Shown: piece by piece, positions 43,406-54,300 of the stretch
How positions within the stretch are numbered: position 1 is the stretch's first letter
Layout: every line of letters begins with the position of its first letter
Origin: Nothophaeocryptopus gaeumannii
Taxonomy: Eukaryota; Ascomycota; Dothideomycetes; Mycosphaerellales; Mycosphaerellaceae
Length of the DNA stretch: 64,000 bases
Direction of reading: 5' to 3'
Assembly: GCA_031771865.1 (NCBI GenBank)
Contig: JASISA010000003.1
Location: 434,001-498,000, forward strand
The notes under the pieces: generated by a model
Seen by the model: only the letters and a program-made list of their open reading frames with translations
Database searches by the model: none
Told to the model about the DNA's origin: nothing
Position numbers and translations under genes: made by a program

Positions 43406-45343
43406 TCACTTTCCTACACAAAATTTCTCAAAAACCACACCAAGAACCTCCTCGACATCACCGCCTTCTCCCCGACCGGTGATTTTCGCAAGACATTCTG
43501 CTGCAGAGCGTAAATGCTCTGCGGCGACAACTATATCTGCTTCGTGTTCTCCGTCTTCACTGGTGCTAGAACTCTGCGCTTCCACCAGAAAAGCATCTAA
43601 ACTCCCAATACACTTCTCCAACAAAACCCGATGTCGTTCACTCGCCCCAAGAGACTCCTGCCATATAGAAGTATCGGGTTCCCCCAGTCCCACAGTACCT
43701 GTGTCTGTATCGTGTGGGGTCACAGCTGCAGTCAGCAATCCGAATTGCCGAATCAGGCCTTCCAGAAAGGATTGGATACCACTCGGGTCATCTCTTGATC
43801 CGAATGCGGATGGTGCATCGTCGTCGTCAGCACGTTGCACCACGTGGCGGCCATCGGGTCCCGAGGCTGTGGAACCGGGAGCTGGTGGATCGATACAGGA
43901 GAGGAGATGGATGGAATCTTTGGATAATCCTGGAAAGTTTTGTAGACATTGTGTGACTGCGTCTTCGAGGATTGTGGGTGACGGGACTGCCAGGTCGGCT
44001 TTGTTGATTACGATTGTGATATTGTTTCTGGAGGTGTGCAGGTTTTGAGCGACGGTGCAGACTTCTGGGTCGAAGTTGAGTGCAAGTTCTCCAGTTGCGG
44101 CGTCTGTCTCGAAGCTGAGGACCACAATGACAAGGTCACTTTCGGCCGCTCTCTCTTTGGCTCGTCGCATACCCTCTTGTTCGATGCGACCAATCACTTC
44201 TGGCGACTGAGTGTCAATGCCTCCCGAGTCCTTCACGAGATCCTTTCGGAGAGCCTGCCTCAACCCAGCCGTATCCCCAAATCGACAATAATACCCGCCA
44301 AGATCCAACCCGATCTCAACGACATCTCGTGTCGTCCCAGCTTCATTACTGACAATCGCGGCTTCCCTCCCGACAATGCGATTAAGCAGTGAGCTCTTAC
44401 CCGCGTTTGGTGCGCCCAGCAGAGAAACGCTAATCCCATGTCTCAGCAGCTCTCCCCTCATGGCGTTCTGGCTGTGAGCTGCTAGAGCTCTACTCAAGAC
44501 AATGACTTGTCCTGCAACAGAAGTCATCAACTCATTCGGACTTTCGTCGAAATGTTGGTCTTCACTGAAATCTATCAATGCTTCCAGTTCTCCCCTGGCG
44601 TAGAGGAGCATTTGCCTCCATTTCTCGTATCGCTTCGCGAGCTTTCCGTCTGTACCACGAACAGATAGGCGACGTTGCTGTTCCGTATCTGCGGCTAGCG
44701 TATCGCCCAGAGCTTCGACTTGTGTGAGGTCCAGTCGGTTATTCATGAATGCCCGCCGAGTGAATTCGCCTGGCTCTGCGTATCGAATCCATCGCACCTG
44801 CCCTTCCACGCTGCATCTCGATATCGCACCTAGCACAGCTTTGACGATCGCCGGCCCACCATGGACGTGCAACTCCAGAACATCTTCTCCAGTGGCTGTC
44901 GCGGGCCCTGGAAAGTAGAGTAGTAGTGCGCTTGAGTCAAGTGTGGTCTCTTGAGCGGGAGGGTTTCCAGGTTCATACAACGTCCGGACTGTTGCGACTC
45001 GTGGCTTGGGTTGTTTCTTGCCGGGACAAAGGGATGTGTATATTTCTAGACATGCTGAGCCTGAAATCCGGATGATGGCTATCGCTGCTCGACCTGGCGC
45101 TGAGGAGAGGGCGTAAATGGTTGGATCTTGGTAGTACCGTCTTTGTGCTGAGGCCGAGAAGTTTCGATGATGGTACAGTGATGCTGTTGATGGTATACAT
45201 CCGGTTCTCCTGATGGTATCATCGGCGCGTGAAACTCGAATCGCGCCCGAGCCCATCCATCTCGTCACCCACGATCCTGATCCAGATCCAGAAGCCCATC
45301 TCGCCGTACCCGCGCCCTTCCCCACTCGCAGAACAACTCTCAT
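43406..45343 (-). CDS. MSS1: Mitochondrial tRNA-modification GTPase (MnmE/Mss1/GTPBP3)
   Basis: 645 residues from the first ATG (45343, MRVVLRVGKGAG). With its MnmG-type partner this protein makes the 5-carboxymethylaminomethyl modification of wobble uridine in mitochondrial tRNAs. A presequence of about 70 residues precedes the N-terminal tetrahydrofolate-binding domain (TIYALSSAPGRAAIAIIRISG, ELHVHGGPAIVKAVL, AEPGEFTRRAFMNNRLDLTQ). The embedded G domain has G1 GAPNAGKSSLLN, G2 EAGTTRD, G3 FGDTAG and G4 VINKADL. The C-terminus ends FEKFCVGK, retaining the catalytic Cys of the C(I/V/L)GK motif. The G4-to-C-terminal helical part is somewhat extended. No defects. Confidence 0.95.
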   Translation of the reverse strand: MRVVLRVGKGAGTARWASGSGSGSWVTRWMGSGAIRVSRADDTIRRTGCIPSTASLYHHRNFSASAQRRYYQDPTIYALSSAPGRAAIAIIRISGSACLEIYTSLCPGKKQPKPRVATVRTLYEPGNPPAQETTLDSSALLLYFPGPATATGEDVLELHVHGGPAIVKAVLGAISRCSVEGQVRWIRYAEPGEFTRRAFMNNRLDLTQVEALGDTLAADTEQQRRLSVRGTDGKLAKRYEKWRQMLLYARGELEALIDFSEDQHFDESPNELMTSVAGQVIVLSRALAAHSQNAMRGELLRHGISVSLLGAPNAGKSSLLNRIVGREAAIVSNEAGTTRDVVEIGLDLGGYYCRFGDTAGLRQALRKDLVKDSGGIDTQSPEVIGRIEQEGMRRAKERAAESDLVIVVLSFETDAATGELALNFDPEVCTVAQNLHTSRNNITIVINKADLAVPSPTILEDAVTQCLQNFPGLSKDSIHLLSCIDPPAPGSTASGPDGRHVVQRADDDDAPSAFGSRDDPSGIQSFLEGLIRQFGLLTAAVTPHDTDTGTVGLGEPDTSIWQESLGASERHRVLLEKCIGSLDAFLVEAQSSSTSEDGEHEADIVVAAEHLRSAAECLAKITGRGEGGDVEEVLGVVFEKFCVGK

Positions 45344-46369
45344 GAACTCCACGCAAAGGTCAGTGTAACAAGTGGGATTGTAGTCCGATGCATGGCGCTG
45401 ACCATCAGATCTCTCTCCTTCCTTCGACGGAACCTTGCGCAAAAACAATGCCCGCTAAATGCAAAGAAGGTTCCGTAGGGCTGCAAGGATAGCCACGCGG
45501 GAGTGGGGATGCAGATCCTAGAATACCCTTACACAGCCCTGTGGCTTTCAGAGGCCGCCAGTAAGGCCTGCTTCTCTTCCGTTCTCTCACCGTACTCGGC
45601 CGGTATGATGATGCATCGTTGCGTGATATCGCGTGGCAGCCACTGAGAGGTTGGAGTAGATGTAGGCGGACGAAGAAAGCCATTTATATAGACCCGCCGC
45701 GTGGTAATCACGCAGAAGACGGCGGTAGAGTCGATTTCCGAACAACTTCAGGTCAATGGTCTCAACATTTCACGATTGAGAACTATTCTGGGATGTTACG
45801 TAGGGCAAGTCTTGTCCGGGGTCGAACAGGAGAATGAGCGCCATGTAGTCATGTTGAGCGTGTCAATTTTGACATTTGATATTTCGCATAGATCTCTAAT
45901 TCACCTTCCCACATGTTCTCGAGGCACGGAACCTCGAGGGCTCTCAAAACTTCGCATACTTTTCTTTCAACCAAGCTTCTCAAACTCTGTCTGTTGGAAA
46001 TGCGAGAAATGCTCGCTCTTGTGACGGACTGCATGCTCTAGCTAACCCCAAGTTCAAGAAATCGCGTAATCCTAAGGTCTACTTACCTGAAACGGACTAG
46101 CTGATGAAGTCAGGAAGACGGGATAGAGAAAGAGGTGATTGTCAAAAGCAGATTGGCTGTCAAACGAGCAGTATTATCCTCATACTTCTCAATCGTAACA
46201 GTACATCCGCGCATGCCGTTGGCCATAATTATCAAGAACCACTCATTACCCAGTTCCTCCGTCAAGCAAAGCAATCCAGCACGCATCTGCAGCTGCAAGG
46301 TTCACGCGCATGCTCCTCTCATCGTACAAACCAAGACCGCTTGAGCTTGACTCCCTTCGCCGTGGGCAG
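45344..46369. other. Intergenic
   Basis: MSS1 upstream region and F-box gene 3' flank. A 7-bp inverted repeat (CTCGAGG..CCTCGAG, about 45922-45943) is the only structure noticed; it does not fold as a tRNA. Confidence 0.4.
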
Positions 46370-48499
46370 TCACCAAGCGTACGTCTCTTGTTCATCCTCC
46401 GCGCCCTCCTGCCAATCCTCATCGCCACTTGCCTCGCTGTCAAGGAAGTCTCCCTCAGTCCACTGGTCCTCACGTGGGCGCTGATTGTCAATACGGATGT
46501 CGACGACATCGCAAAGCCCTTGAATACACTTCTCTGGCTGCTTTCGCCAGTCATCAGACTCGCTGTCGTCGTCCTCTGAGTCAGACTCTGACTCTGGACT
46601 GGGCGTGACAGATTTCGATGCACGAGTCTGCTGGGTTTCCTGCACACGCTTGCTGCGTCGCGGCTGGATCGTGGAGGTGGTCGTGGGTAAGTCTGACTCC
46701 GAATAATAATCAGTGTCTCCCGTCGACTTGTGTGGCGAGATTTGGACATGCGACAAGGTCCTACTGTAAAGCATATCGTTGTCCACATCATCTTGCGCCA
46801 AAGGGTCAACGCTGCTGCGAGGATTGTCCTTTCGATTGATCGCCTCCTTCCACATCTTGAATTGCTTGATCGAGCCTGTGTACTTGCTTGGCTCATTGAT
46901 CTTACGCAGGTACACACGTCGGAGTCGCTCAATCCACTGATCACGAAACCCAACCCTATCCCGCCAAGGGATGTTGATGTGGGCGTGGATAAGGAGTGTC
47001 CGCAATGCTGGGAGCTCTCCCGCGCTGTCGATAAGAGACCGGAACAGGTTTTGCGCTGCTTCTGGTGACCACTTCTGAGCATGTATGATCTCAAGATGCC
47101 GAAGAGAGGAGGGCCAGGCAGGCACAACATCCTCTGGCAGTAGCTCGTCGTAAAGCGCCTCGGCATCGTTGACGTTGAACTTCTCACTGTAGTAGTGCAG
47201 ATCAACTTTGAGCACCTCCAGACGCGGGCATGTCTCCTTGAGGGTTTGCGTAAAGCTCAGGTTGAGAGCAGCATTGTGATTGAGGACAAGCTCCTTGAGT
47301 TGCGAGCTCGAGGTCGCAAAGAACTCCCGCATCATGTCGCTGGTGATTTCGAGACAATTGCTCAACTCCAGGCGTTGGAGGTTGGTCGGCAAGCAAAGGA
47401 GAAATTTCTCCATAATGGTATCGCATGAAACGAATGAGAGGTCACTGAGCCGGGGCAGCTTTGCAATCGAAGTGGCGAGGCCTGGAGGTGGTGGCACGCC
47501 ATTCGCCCCATCTGACTCTGACATAGTCGGCTCCAGGCTGTCATCAACATTGAACCCAGTCACCACAAGACGCTCGAGGTAAGCGAACACGTCGCTCTGA
47601 TGCACATCCGACAGCATCCTGTAAAGATCCAGTGTATTGGTCTTTGGGATCATGTCTCGAGACCATCGCCAGCTCTTCAACTTGATATTCCGCTGCTCCA
47701 TAGCTTGCACGAGCTCGGTCGGAGAAAAGGCCCATCGCTGGATCTTCAGTGGCCGGAATGGAGGCAGGTATCTTGGGTGCAGAATTTCCATATGCTGAAG
47801 CTGAGGGAGTTCGGCGACCAAGGCGCTCAGGTCGAAGCTAGGCTTATTTGACGCAACATATGCCAGAGTCCGCACATCGATGAATAGACTGCGCACCTTG
47901 ACATTGTAGTCCATAAAGCGATCGCTCTTTGGCATTCGCAAGAGGTCGAGGAAGTAGTGCAGGTGTAGGCTGCTGTGTATAGCGGGCGACTGATAGTAAG
48001 CCTCGATTGCAGGCTCTGCGAGAGCGCGACATGTTCGCGCAGCTTTCAACAGCCATGATACGTTTGCCTGCGACAGGCTTGTGAAGTCGTGAATGGGGTC
48101 GGAGGCGTATATGAATATCTGCTTGAGGATCTCGTGCGGTAACTGAGCCCACTTAGGTACACGATTGTCGCTTGGACCTTCAAACTCCTCCTTCTGGGAT
48201 TCTGATCGAGGTTTGCGCTTCTTGCCAATCTTGAGCGTCCTCTTCAATGTTGTCTGCTTGGTCTTTGCAGCCTTGCTGCGAGTCCGAGGTTTACGTCTAA
48301 TGCTCGTCTTTGTCCTCTTTGGCGCAGGCTGATCGTCCTCTATTTCGAGCTCGGGCTCGAGATCTCTCGCACGTGTGCGCCGCTGTGGAACGAACTCCTC
48401 GCTGCCCGCCTCGAAGTCGTCGTCGGTATCGGGCTCGACGTAGATGGAGCGCTTGCGGACAGCCGCCTGCCGAGTGGAGCGGCGCTTTGAGAGTGCCAT
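46370..48499 (-). CDS. F-box / leucine-rich-repeat protein
   Basis: 709 residues, ATG at 48499 (MALSKRRSTRQAAVRKRS). The first 110 residues are basic with acidic clusters and several nuclear-localisation-like strings (KIGKKRKPR). Residues about 115-175 form an F-box (VPKWAQLPHEILKQIFIYAS, then WLLKAARTCRALAEPAI). Irregular LRRs follow (LERLVVTGFN, LPRLSDLSFVSCDTI, NLQRLELSNCLEIT, QLKELVLNHNAAL, RLEVLKVDLHYY). The tail (about 560-709) is Ser/Asp/Glu-rich with casein-kinase-like patches. Probably a nuclear substrate receptor of an SCF ubiquitin ligase; the substrate is unknown. It is divergent from HUS1, with 539 bp between the starts. Confidence 0.85.
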   Translation of the reverse strand: MALSKRRSTRQAAVRKRSIYVEPDTDDDFEAGSEEFVPQRRTRARDLEPELEIEDDQPAPKRTKTSIRRKPRTRSKAAKTKQTTLKRTLKIGKKRKPRSESQKEEFEGPSDNRVPKWAQLPHEILKQIFIYASDPIHDFTSLSQANVSWLLKAARTCRALAEPAIEAYYQSPAIHSSLHLHYFLDLLRMPKSDRFMDYNVKVRSLFIDVRTLAYVASNKPSFDLSALVAELPQLQHMEILHPRYLPPFRPLKIQRWAFSPTELVQAMEQRNIKLKSWRWSRDMIPKTNTLDLYRMLSDVHQSDVFAYLERLVVTGFNVDDSLEPTMSESDGANGVPPPPGLATSIAKLPRLSDLSFVSCDTIMEKFLLCLPTNLQRLELSNCLEITSDMMREFFATSSSQLKELVLNHNAALNLSFTQTLKETCPRLEVLKVDLHYYSEKFNVNDAEALYDELLPEDVVPAWPSSLRHLEIIHAQKWSPEAAQNLFRSLIDSAGELPALRTLLIHAHINIPWRDRVGFRDQWIERLRRVYLRKINEPSKYTGSIKQFKMWKEAINRKDNPRSSVDPLAQDDVDNDMLYSRTLSHVQISPHKSTGDTDYYSESDLPTTTSTIQPRRSKRVQETQQTRASKSVTPSPESESDSEDDDSESDDWRKQPEKCIQGLCDVVDIRIDNQRPREDQWTEGDFLDSEASGDEDWQEGAEDEQETYAW

Positions 48500-49038
48500 G
48501 GCGGGGGGAAGCAGGGCGTGCGATCGCGGACTCGAAGGTGTGGTATGGAGTTGACGATGCGACAGTTCAAGTGTATGCGCAGGCAACCGTGGAGTCGAGG
48601 TCGGAATGTGTATGTGTGCTGCACGGAAGCGGCCTCTCCAGCGAGCGCAGGGACAGGGACAGGGACAAGGATTGTGACGCAGAGATGCGCCCTGCAGGGA
48701 TCATCGGCTAGCGCAAAGCACAATGCGGGACTAGTGCGCCGGCACGTGCACACCTTCTAGGATCTAATCTCTCACAGTCTTCACCACGACATGCACATCC
48801 AACATGCAGCCCAACATTAACTCAACGTCAGCCTATTGAAGGGCACTCAAAAGGCACCGAACACGACTCCGTGTCTCCCGGCCCGCGCCATCGCATGTTG
48901 TTTCCGGCACCTCTGTCTGCTTACTCTGCTCCCATGTTTCGGAAGACGCGTTGAGGACGCGTCGTGGCGGACCCGAATACGGACCAGCATTTTTGACGCA
49001 CTCTGTCGACGCAAGCTGGAAGAGTATACGGCGTCACC
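48500..49038. other. Bidirectional promoter between F-box gene and HUS1
   Basis: Includes a run of GGGACA-type repeats (about 48650-48666). No gene. Confidence 0.4.
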
Positions 49039-50157
49039 ATGCGCTTCAGAGCAGGTATACAGAACATTTCTACTTTCACGAAGTTCACCGCATCTCTTGC
49101 CAACCTTGGGACTATTGCCTGGGTCAGGCTGGACGATAAAGATGTCCGATTCACAGTCATCCCAGAGCAAGGCACCCAGGTATGGTCTGTCCTTCCCATC
49201 GATACCCTCTTCGAGACATACACTATCCAATCAGCCGCCGAGGGAAACACTATCAATCTGGAGGTACCACTCGCGCCCTTACAGCGAGCTTTGAAGAGTG
49301 CTCAAAATGCACTCGCCGCCAACATTAGACTTACCAAGAAGGAGAACATACCACTCCTCTCGCTTACGATCACAACACAGACAGTGAGCAGCGGCGTTCA
49401 AATTCCAACGGGACACGGTATAGCCACACAAAATGATGTCAACGGCTTCGGCAGACCAGGTGCTTTTGGCGACGAAGGCAACGTGGACTTCTTCGGCAAT
49501 CACGATCGCGAGACTATGGTCACTCAAGACATACCCATTCGCGTGTTAGCTCCAGCTTCGGTTGAGGGATTACATGAGCCGAGGTGCAGAGACCCAGACG
49601 TACACATTGTTCTGCCAAACCTCCTGCAACTGAAGGGAATCAGCGATCGCTTCACCAAATTAGCCATGTCGAGCAAAGCCACCCGAAGTGGTTTCAACAG
49701 CTCTGTCTCCGGACCTAAGCTGGAGTTGAGTGCGAACATGCATGGCTGTCTGCGCCTTGCTCTCAACACCGATGCGATGCGAATCAACAGCCTATGGACT
49801 GGCCTGGAGAATCCAGAGCTTGATCCTTCGCAGGTCACGGACGGCGAGGCTGGATTAGCGAATCATCCGAGTACCAAGATGAAGCTTCTCGGTGACTCCC
49901 AAGGGATAAGCGACGAAGGCTGGGCCACAGTGCGAGTCGAGGGAAGAGACTGGGGCCGTGTGCTCAGCGTTGGGCGGCTTGGTGGAAGAGTGATTGCTTG
50001 CTTTTGCAACGATCATGCCCTTGTTCTCTATGTCTTTCTTGACAGTGATGATGGGAGCGGAAATGAGACGGTCATGACGGTAAGGCCTCGCCGTCCGACA
50101 TCATAAAGCGATGCAGCTGACGTTGTCCAGTACTATATTTCATCGTACGCGACGTGA
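49039..50157 (+). CDS. HUS1: Hus1, subunit of the 9-1-1 checkpoint clamp
   Basis: Exon 1 is 49039-50079, the intron 50080-50130 (51 bp, GTAAGG, branch GCTGAC, acceptor CCAG), and exon 2 is only 27 nt (50131-50157, YYISSYAT then TGA); 355 residues. Without splicing the frame stops at 50106 with an atypical tail, so the intron decides the C-terminus. MRFRAGIQNISTFTKFTASL is the family start, followed by VRFTVIPEQGTQVWSVLPI and LEVPLAPLQRALKSAQNALA. The PCNA-like fold spans the whole protein. It acts with Rad9 and Rad1 at damaged DNA to activate the checkpoint kinase. Confidence 0.92.
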
Positions 50158-51305
50158 GAAGATGGCTACAAAGACGACACCAATTTACTTGGCGATTTGG
50201 CAAGGGTCCCCACTTCTTCACAACTGAAGCAGCTGGCGTGCCTAGCTGAAGGACAGGCAGCACTTGCATTGCGGAGAGGGGAGTGCATGTTGCTTTATAT
50301 GGGGAAGCAACGATGACCCTGGCGATAGCATGTCTTGAACTCCAAGGTAAGGGGTATTGAAGATTATTCCGCCCAGACGCCTGCTAGCATTCTCGTCAGT
50401 GAACGAGCGACGAGCTCCCCTTGATCCAGGAGCTAAACATATGCTAAGATCCAGTAGCTTGGGCTCTGATTGTCCACATGAGAATGGCTGATGGGTGTAA
50501 GAAGTGAAAGTGGTGTACGCGATGCGCTGGCTAGCTCCGACAAGGCCCGCTTTCACAGGCGAAGCGAGGGCGTTCCATGTAGAGGAAAATGTCGCCGAGA
50601 TGGATGTGATGACTGCGGTTGCGCATATACCGTACTCCTTCCTCAAACAATGCACACTGCCATTCTTATTCCAACCATTATCTCACGAGTGATTCTGTTT
50701 CCGGATGCTAAAAGTAGGTTGCGAAGACGGGTTCGCCGCATTTTAGTGCAGGAGGCGGACTTGGTCTCGCGCCAACCGCATTCGGGCGTGGAGTTTAGGG
50801 GTGAGCGCGCTGGGTTCTGTGGTTTCGAGATTCCACGCTTTGCGCACGCTCGGACTCTGCTGCTTGCACGTTAGCAGACACACCCACGGTATAGGCGACT
50901 ACGGAAACGACTCACTGCGATACCTGGACTGCCGACGCACCGAGCCTAGCCGATCTACACCACCCATACCCTCAGTTTCACGCGAACGGCTCAAACATCA
51001 TACCGAGTAAGTGCGGCCAGTGGCTCTTCCCCGATCTGGAGAGCGGCGGCGACGGCAGTGGCAGCGGGCAGGAAACATCACGCTCAGCAGGCCGGTGCAC
51101 GTTGGATCTGCACGTGCAGACAGATGATATACAGCGAATGAGGCAGGTCGGGAGAGGGACGCGGAGGCCCACAACACTTTGAACCAGACCTGCGAGACTG
51201 GCCTCCCTCACGGGTGTTGCAGCGCAGTCGCGCGCGCCTTGAGCGCCCCGGTGGAGAGAAAGCACAGCGAAGGTAGTCTGGAGGGCGGAGACTGGGTGGC
51301 CAAAC
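50158..51305. other. Formin upstream region
   Basis: 1.15 kb with short shadow frames only; it should hold the formin promoter and leader. Confidence 0.4.
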
Positions 51306-54300
51306 ATGTTCTCCAGCGACAAAGCGGCGCGGCAGTCCAGCGGCAGCAAGTCTTTCTTCCACCGCAACAAGAAGGACAAAGGAGGCCACGATGCCCCCCT
51401 ACCGCCAGTGTCTGATTCCGCAACCAACAATGGCCGACACCACGCCCACCGAAGTTCGACGTCGACGATAGAACAGGAGGACTACATGAAGGCACCAGCT
51501 GGACAAGAGGGACTGGCCATGCAGGCTGGTGTCATCACGAGCATTCCCTACGATTCCATGCGCCAGGATAGACCGCCCGTGCACGTTGACTACAATGATA
51601 GGCCCGTGTCGCGTCGAGAACCTCTGCCCCATCATCTGAACAAAGGCGGTGGGGACTTCCACCAGTACCCAACCTTTGACCCAAGTACGATGGCTCCAAG
51701 GCCTCCCACGCACGGCAGTAGTGCACGAAGCGTGCGTGCACATGATCCGGAGACGACAACATTGAATGGCTATGCTCAGTCGCGGAACTCCAGTGACCAC
51801 GGCAGCATACGATCCAACTCCTCTTTCGATCGCCGACAATATCAGTACGCGAACACAAGCCAGGCATCATTTCCAGGATCTCAAGAGCAGTATATGGCGC
51901 AGCTCGGACAATCATCATCGCGTGGGAGAGAACAAAGTCAGGCATTCTTAAACGTACACAATCCCTCCGCATTCTCCAGCGCATCATCATTCTCTCCGAA
52001 CGACTTCTCGCTACACCGACCCAGCGATGACAAGATTATTGAGAAGGAGTTCCTGGAGTTGATGCTGAAGCGTGGATGGAAGAGCTTACCGGAGCAAGCA
52101 AGAAGACAAATGGAAGCATACCCTATAAGCAAGAAGTGGACACTGGTCTATCAAGATAGACTGGCCGAATGGCAGGGAGAACAAAAGCGAAGACAGATGT
52201 CGCGGAACACTATGACCAGTGTGCATGGCTTCGATTTGGGCAGAATGGATGAAGAAGGGAGTCCTGAGTGGTATGTTAAGAAGATCCTGGAGAACTCCAT
52301 CAACGCCAAGCAACTGCAGAGCTTGTCTGTCAGTCTGCGAACGCAGCCCATCGCCTGGGTGAAGACGTTCGTCGAAGCTCAAGGCCAGATCGCTTTGACG
52401 AACCTGCTCGGAAAGCTGAATCGCAGGCAAGGATCGGGCCCGGCTCCCGCCTCTGGATCAGTATCAGAAAAGGACCTCGATCGCGAATATGACATTGTAA
52501 AATGTTTAAAGGCCTTGATGAACAACAAATACGGGGCCGACAATGCCTTGCAACACGACAGTATCGTGATGTCCCTGGCAAGCTCCTTGACATCCCCGCG
52601 GTTGAACACACGGAAATTGGTATCGGAGCTGCTCACATTTCTTTGTCACTGGGCAGACGGTCAAGGCCATGTCAAGGTTTTGCAGTGTTTGGACCATCTC
52701 AAAGCGCAGCAGAACGAGAATGGTCGATTCGATGCCTGGATGCGAATTGTCGAGGTTACCATCGATGGCCGAGGGAAGATGGGCTCCTTGGTGGGAGCAT
52801 CCGACGAAGTCCGGAGTGGAGGCATTGGCATGGAGAATTTGCTCATGGAATACGCTGTTGCGTCGTTGTTCTTGGTCAATTCCATGGTCGATGCGCCGGA
52901 GCGAGATCTTCAGCTGCGATGTCACATCCGAGCGCAATTTGTATCATGCGGCCTGAAACGCATCCTCACGAAGATGGAGGACTTCCAATACGATGTCATC
53001 GACAAGCAAATTGAAAGATATCGGACGAACGAGGCGATCGATTACGAGGACCTTTTGGATCGCGAAAACAGCTCGATGCACGAGAGTATGGAGGGCGAGG
53101 GCAAGGATCTGAATGACCCGGTGCATATCGTTGAAGCCATTCAGCAAAGAGTACAGGGCAGTAAAGAAGGAGACTACTTCCTCTCCGCGCTTCAACATCT
53201 CCTGCTTATCCGAGACAATGAAGGCGAGGACCGCCTCAAGCTTTTCCAGCTCGTGGAAAGCATGCTCTCCTACGTGGCTATGGATCGAAGGCTACCGGAC
53301 ATGGACCTAAAGCAGTCTCTGAACTTCTCCGTGCAGTCGCTCCTGGACAAGCTGTATACAGACTCAGAAGCGAGGCAAGCTCGGGATGCAGCCAATGAGG
53401 CGAAGCTCATTTCCGACGCAGCAATTGCGGAGCGGGATGAGATGAAGTCCCAGGTCGAGATGGGTGCTGACGGCCTTGTCGCGAAACTACAGAAGCAACT
53501 GAACGAGCAAGCAGCCGTGATTGATCTTCAATCCAGACAGGCAGAGGCCCTCAGATCTGAGTTGACCGAAATACAACGAGTCCGAGCACAAGACTTGCAA
53601 AGGCAAGAGCTTGAAACGCGAGAACTGTATCTGATGCTCAAGGATGCTCAAGATATCGCAGCTTCACACGCTAAGAAGGGTGGCAAGAATGGAGAAACCG
53701 AGGACCCAACAGCGATGGCAGGCATTCTCGATCGCGAGAGGCTTATGGATCGTCTTGAGATGCAGCTCGAACGGGCGAAGACTCAAGCGAAGCTTGAAGG
53801 CAAGGTCTGGCAACAGTTCAATCCCAGTGACAAGCTTCGTGAATTGCGTGAAAAAATGGAAGGCGCAGGAATGGAGTCAGACAGCATGGAAGCGCAAATG
53901 CAATATCTCGGCTCTGCGCCAAGGACGAAGAGCGGCATTGCTCGCAAGCCCGTACGGAAAGCAGAGCATCCATCTGAGGCCGACATCGATGAGGACATGG
54001 GCGATGATGATGAAGCAGTATTTGAGAAGCCGAGGCTGGTTGAGTACAAGCGGCCAAAGATCCCGATGAATGTCGCCCAGGCGCAGAGCAACATGCTTGC
54101 TGAGCTTCAGAGCAAGGCAGCACGCGTGGACGGCAGCGACGACGAGGGAGATGGTGTTACGACAGGACCAAGCCACCCAAGTCTAGAGAGCGAAAGTCCT
54201 AAAACGCCAACCAGCACAGACGCAGCAGCCGAGCCCAAAGACACATTCGATGGACCTGATGCGCCTCCGCCACCTCCAATGCCCGAAGCTGGTTTTGATG

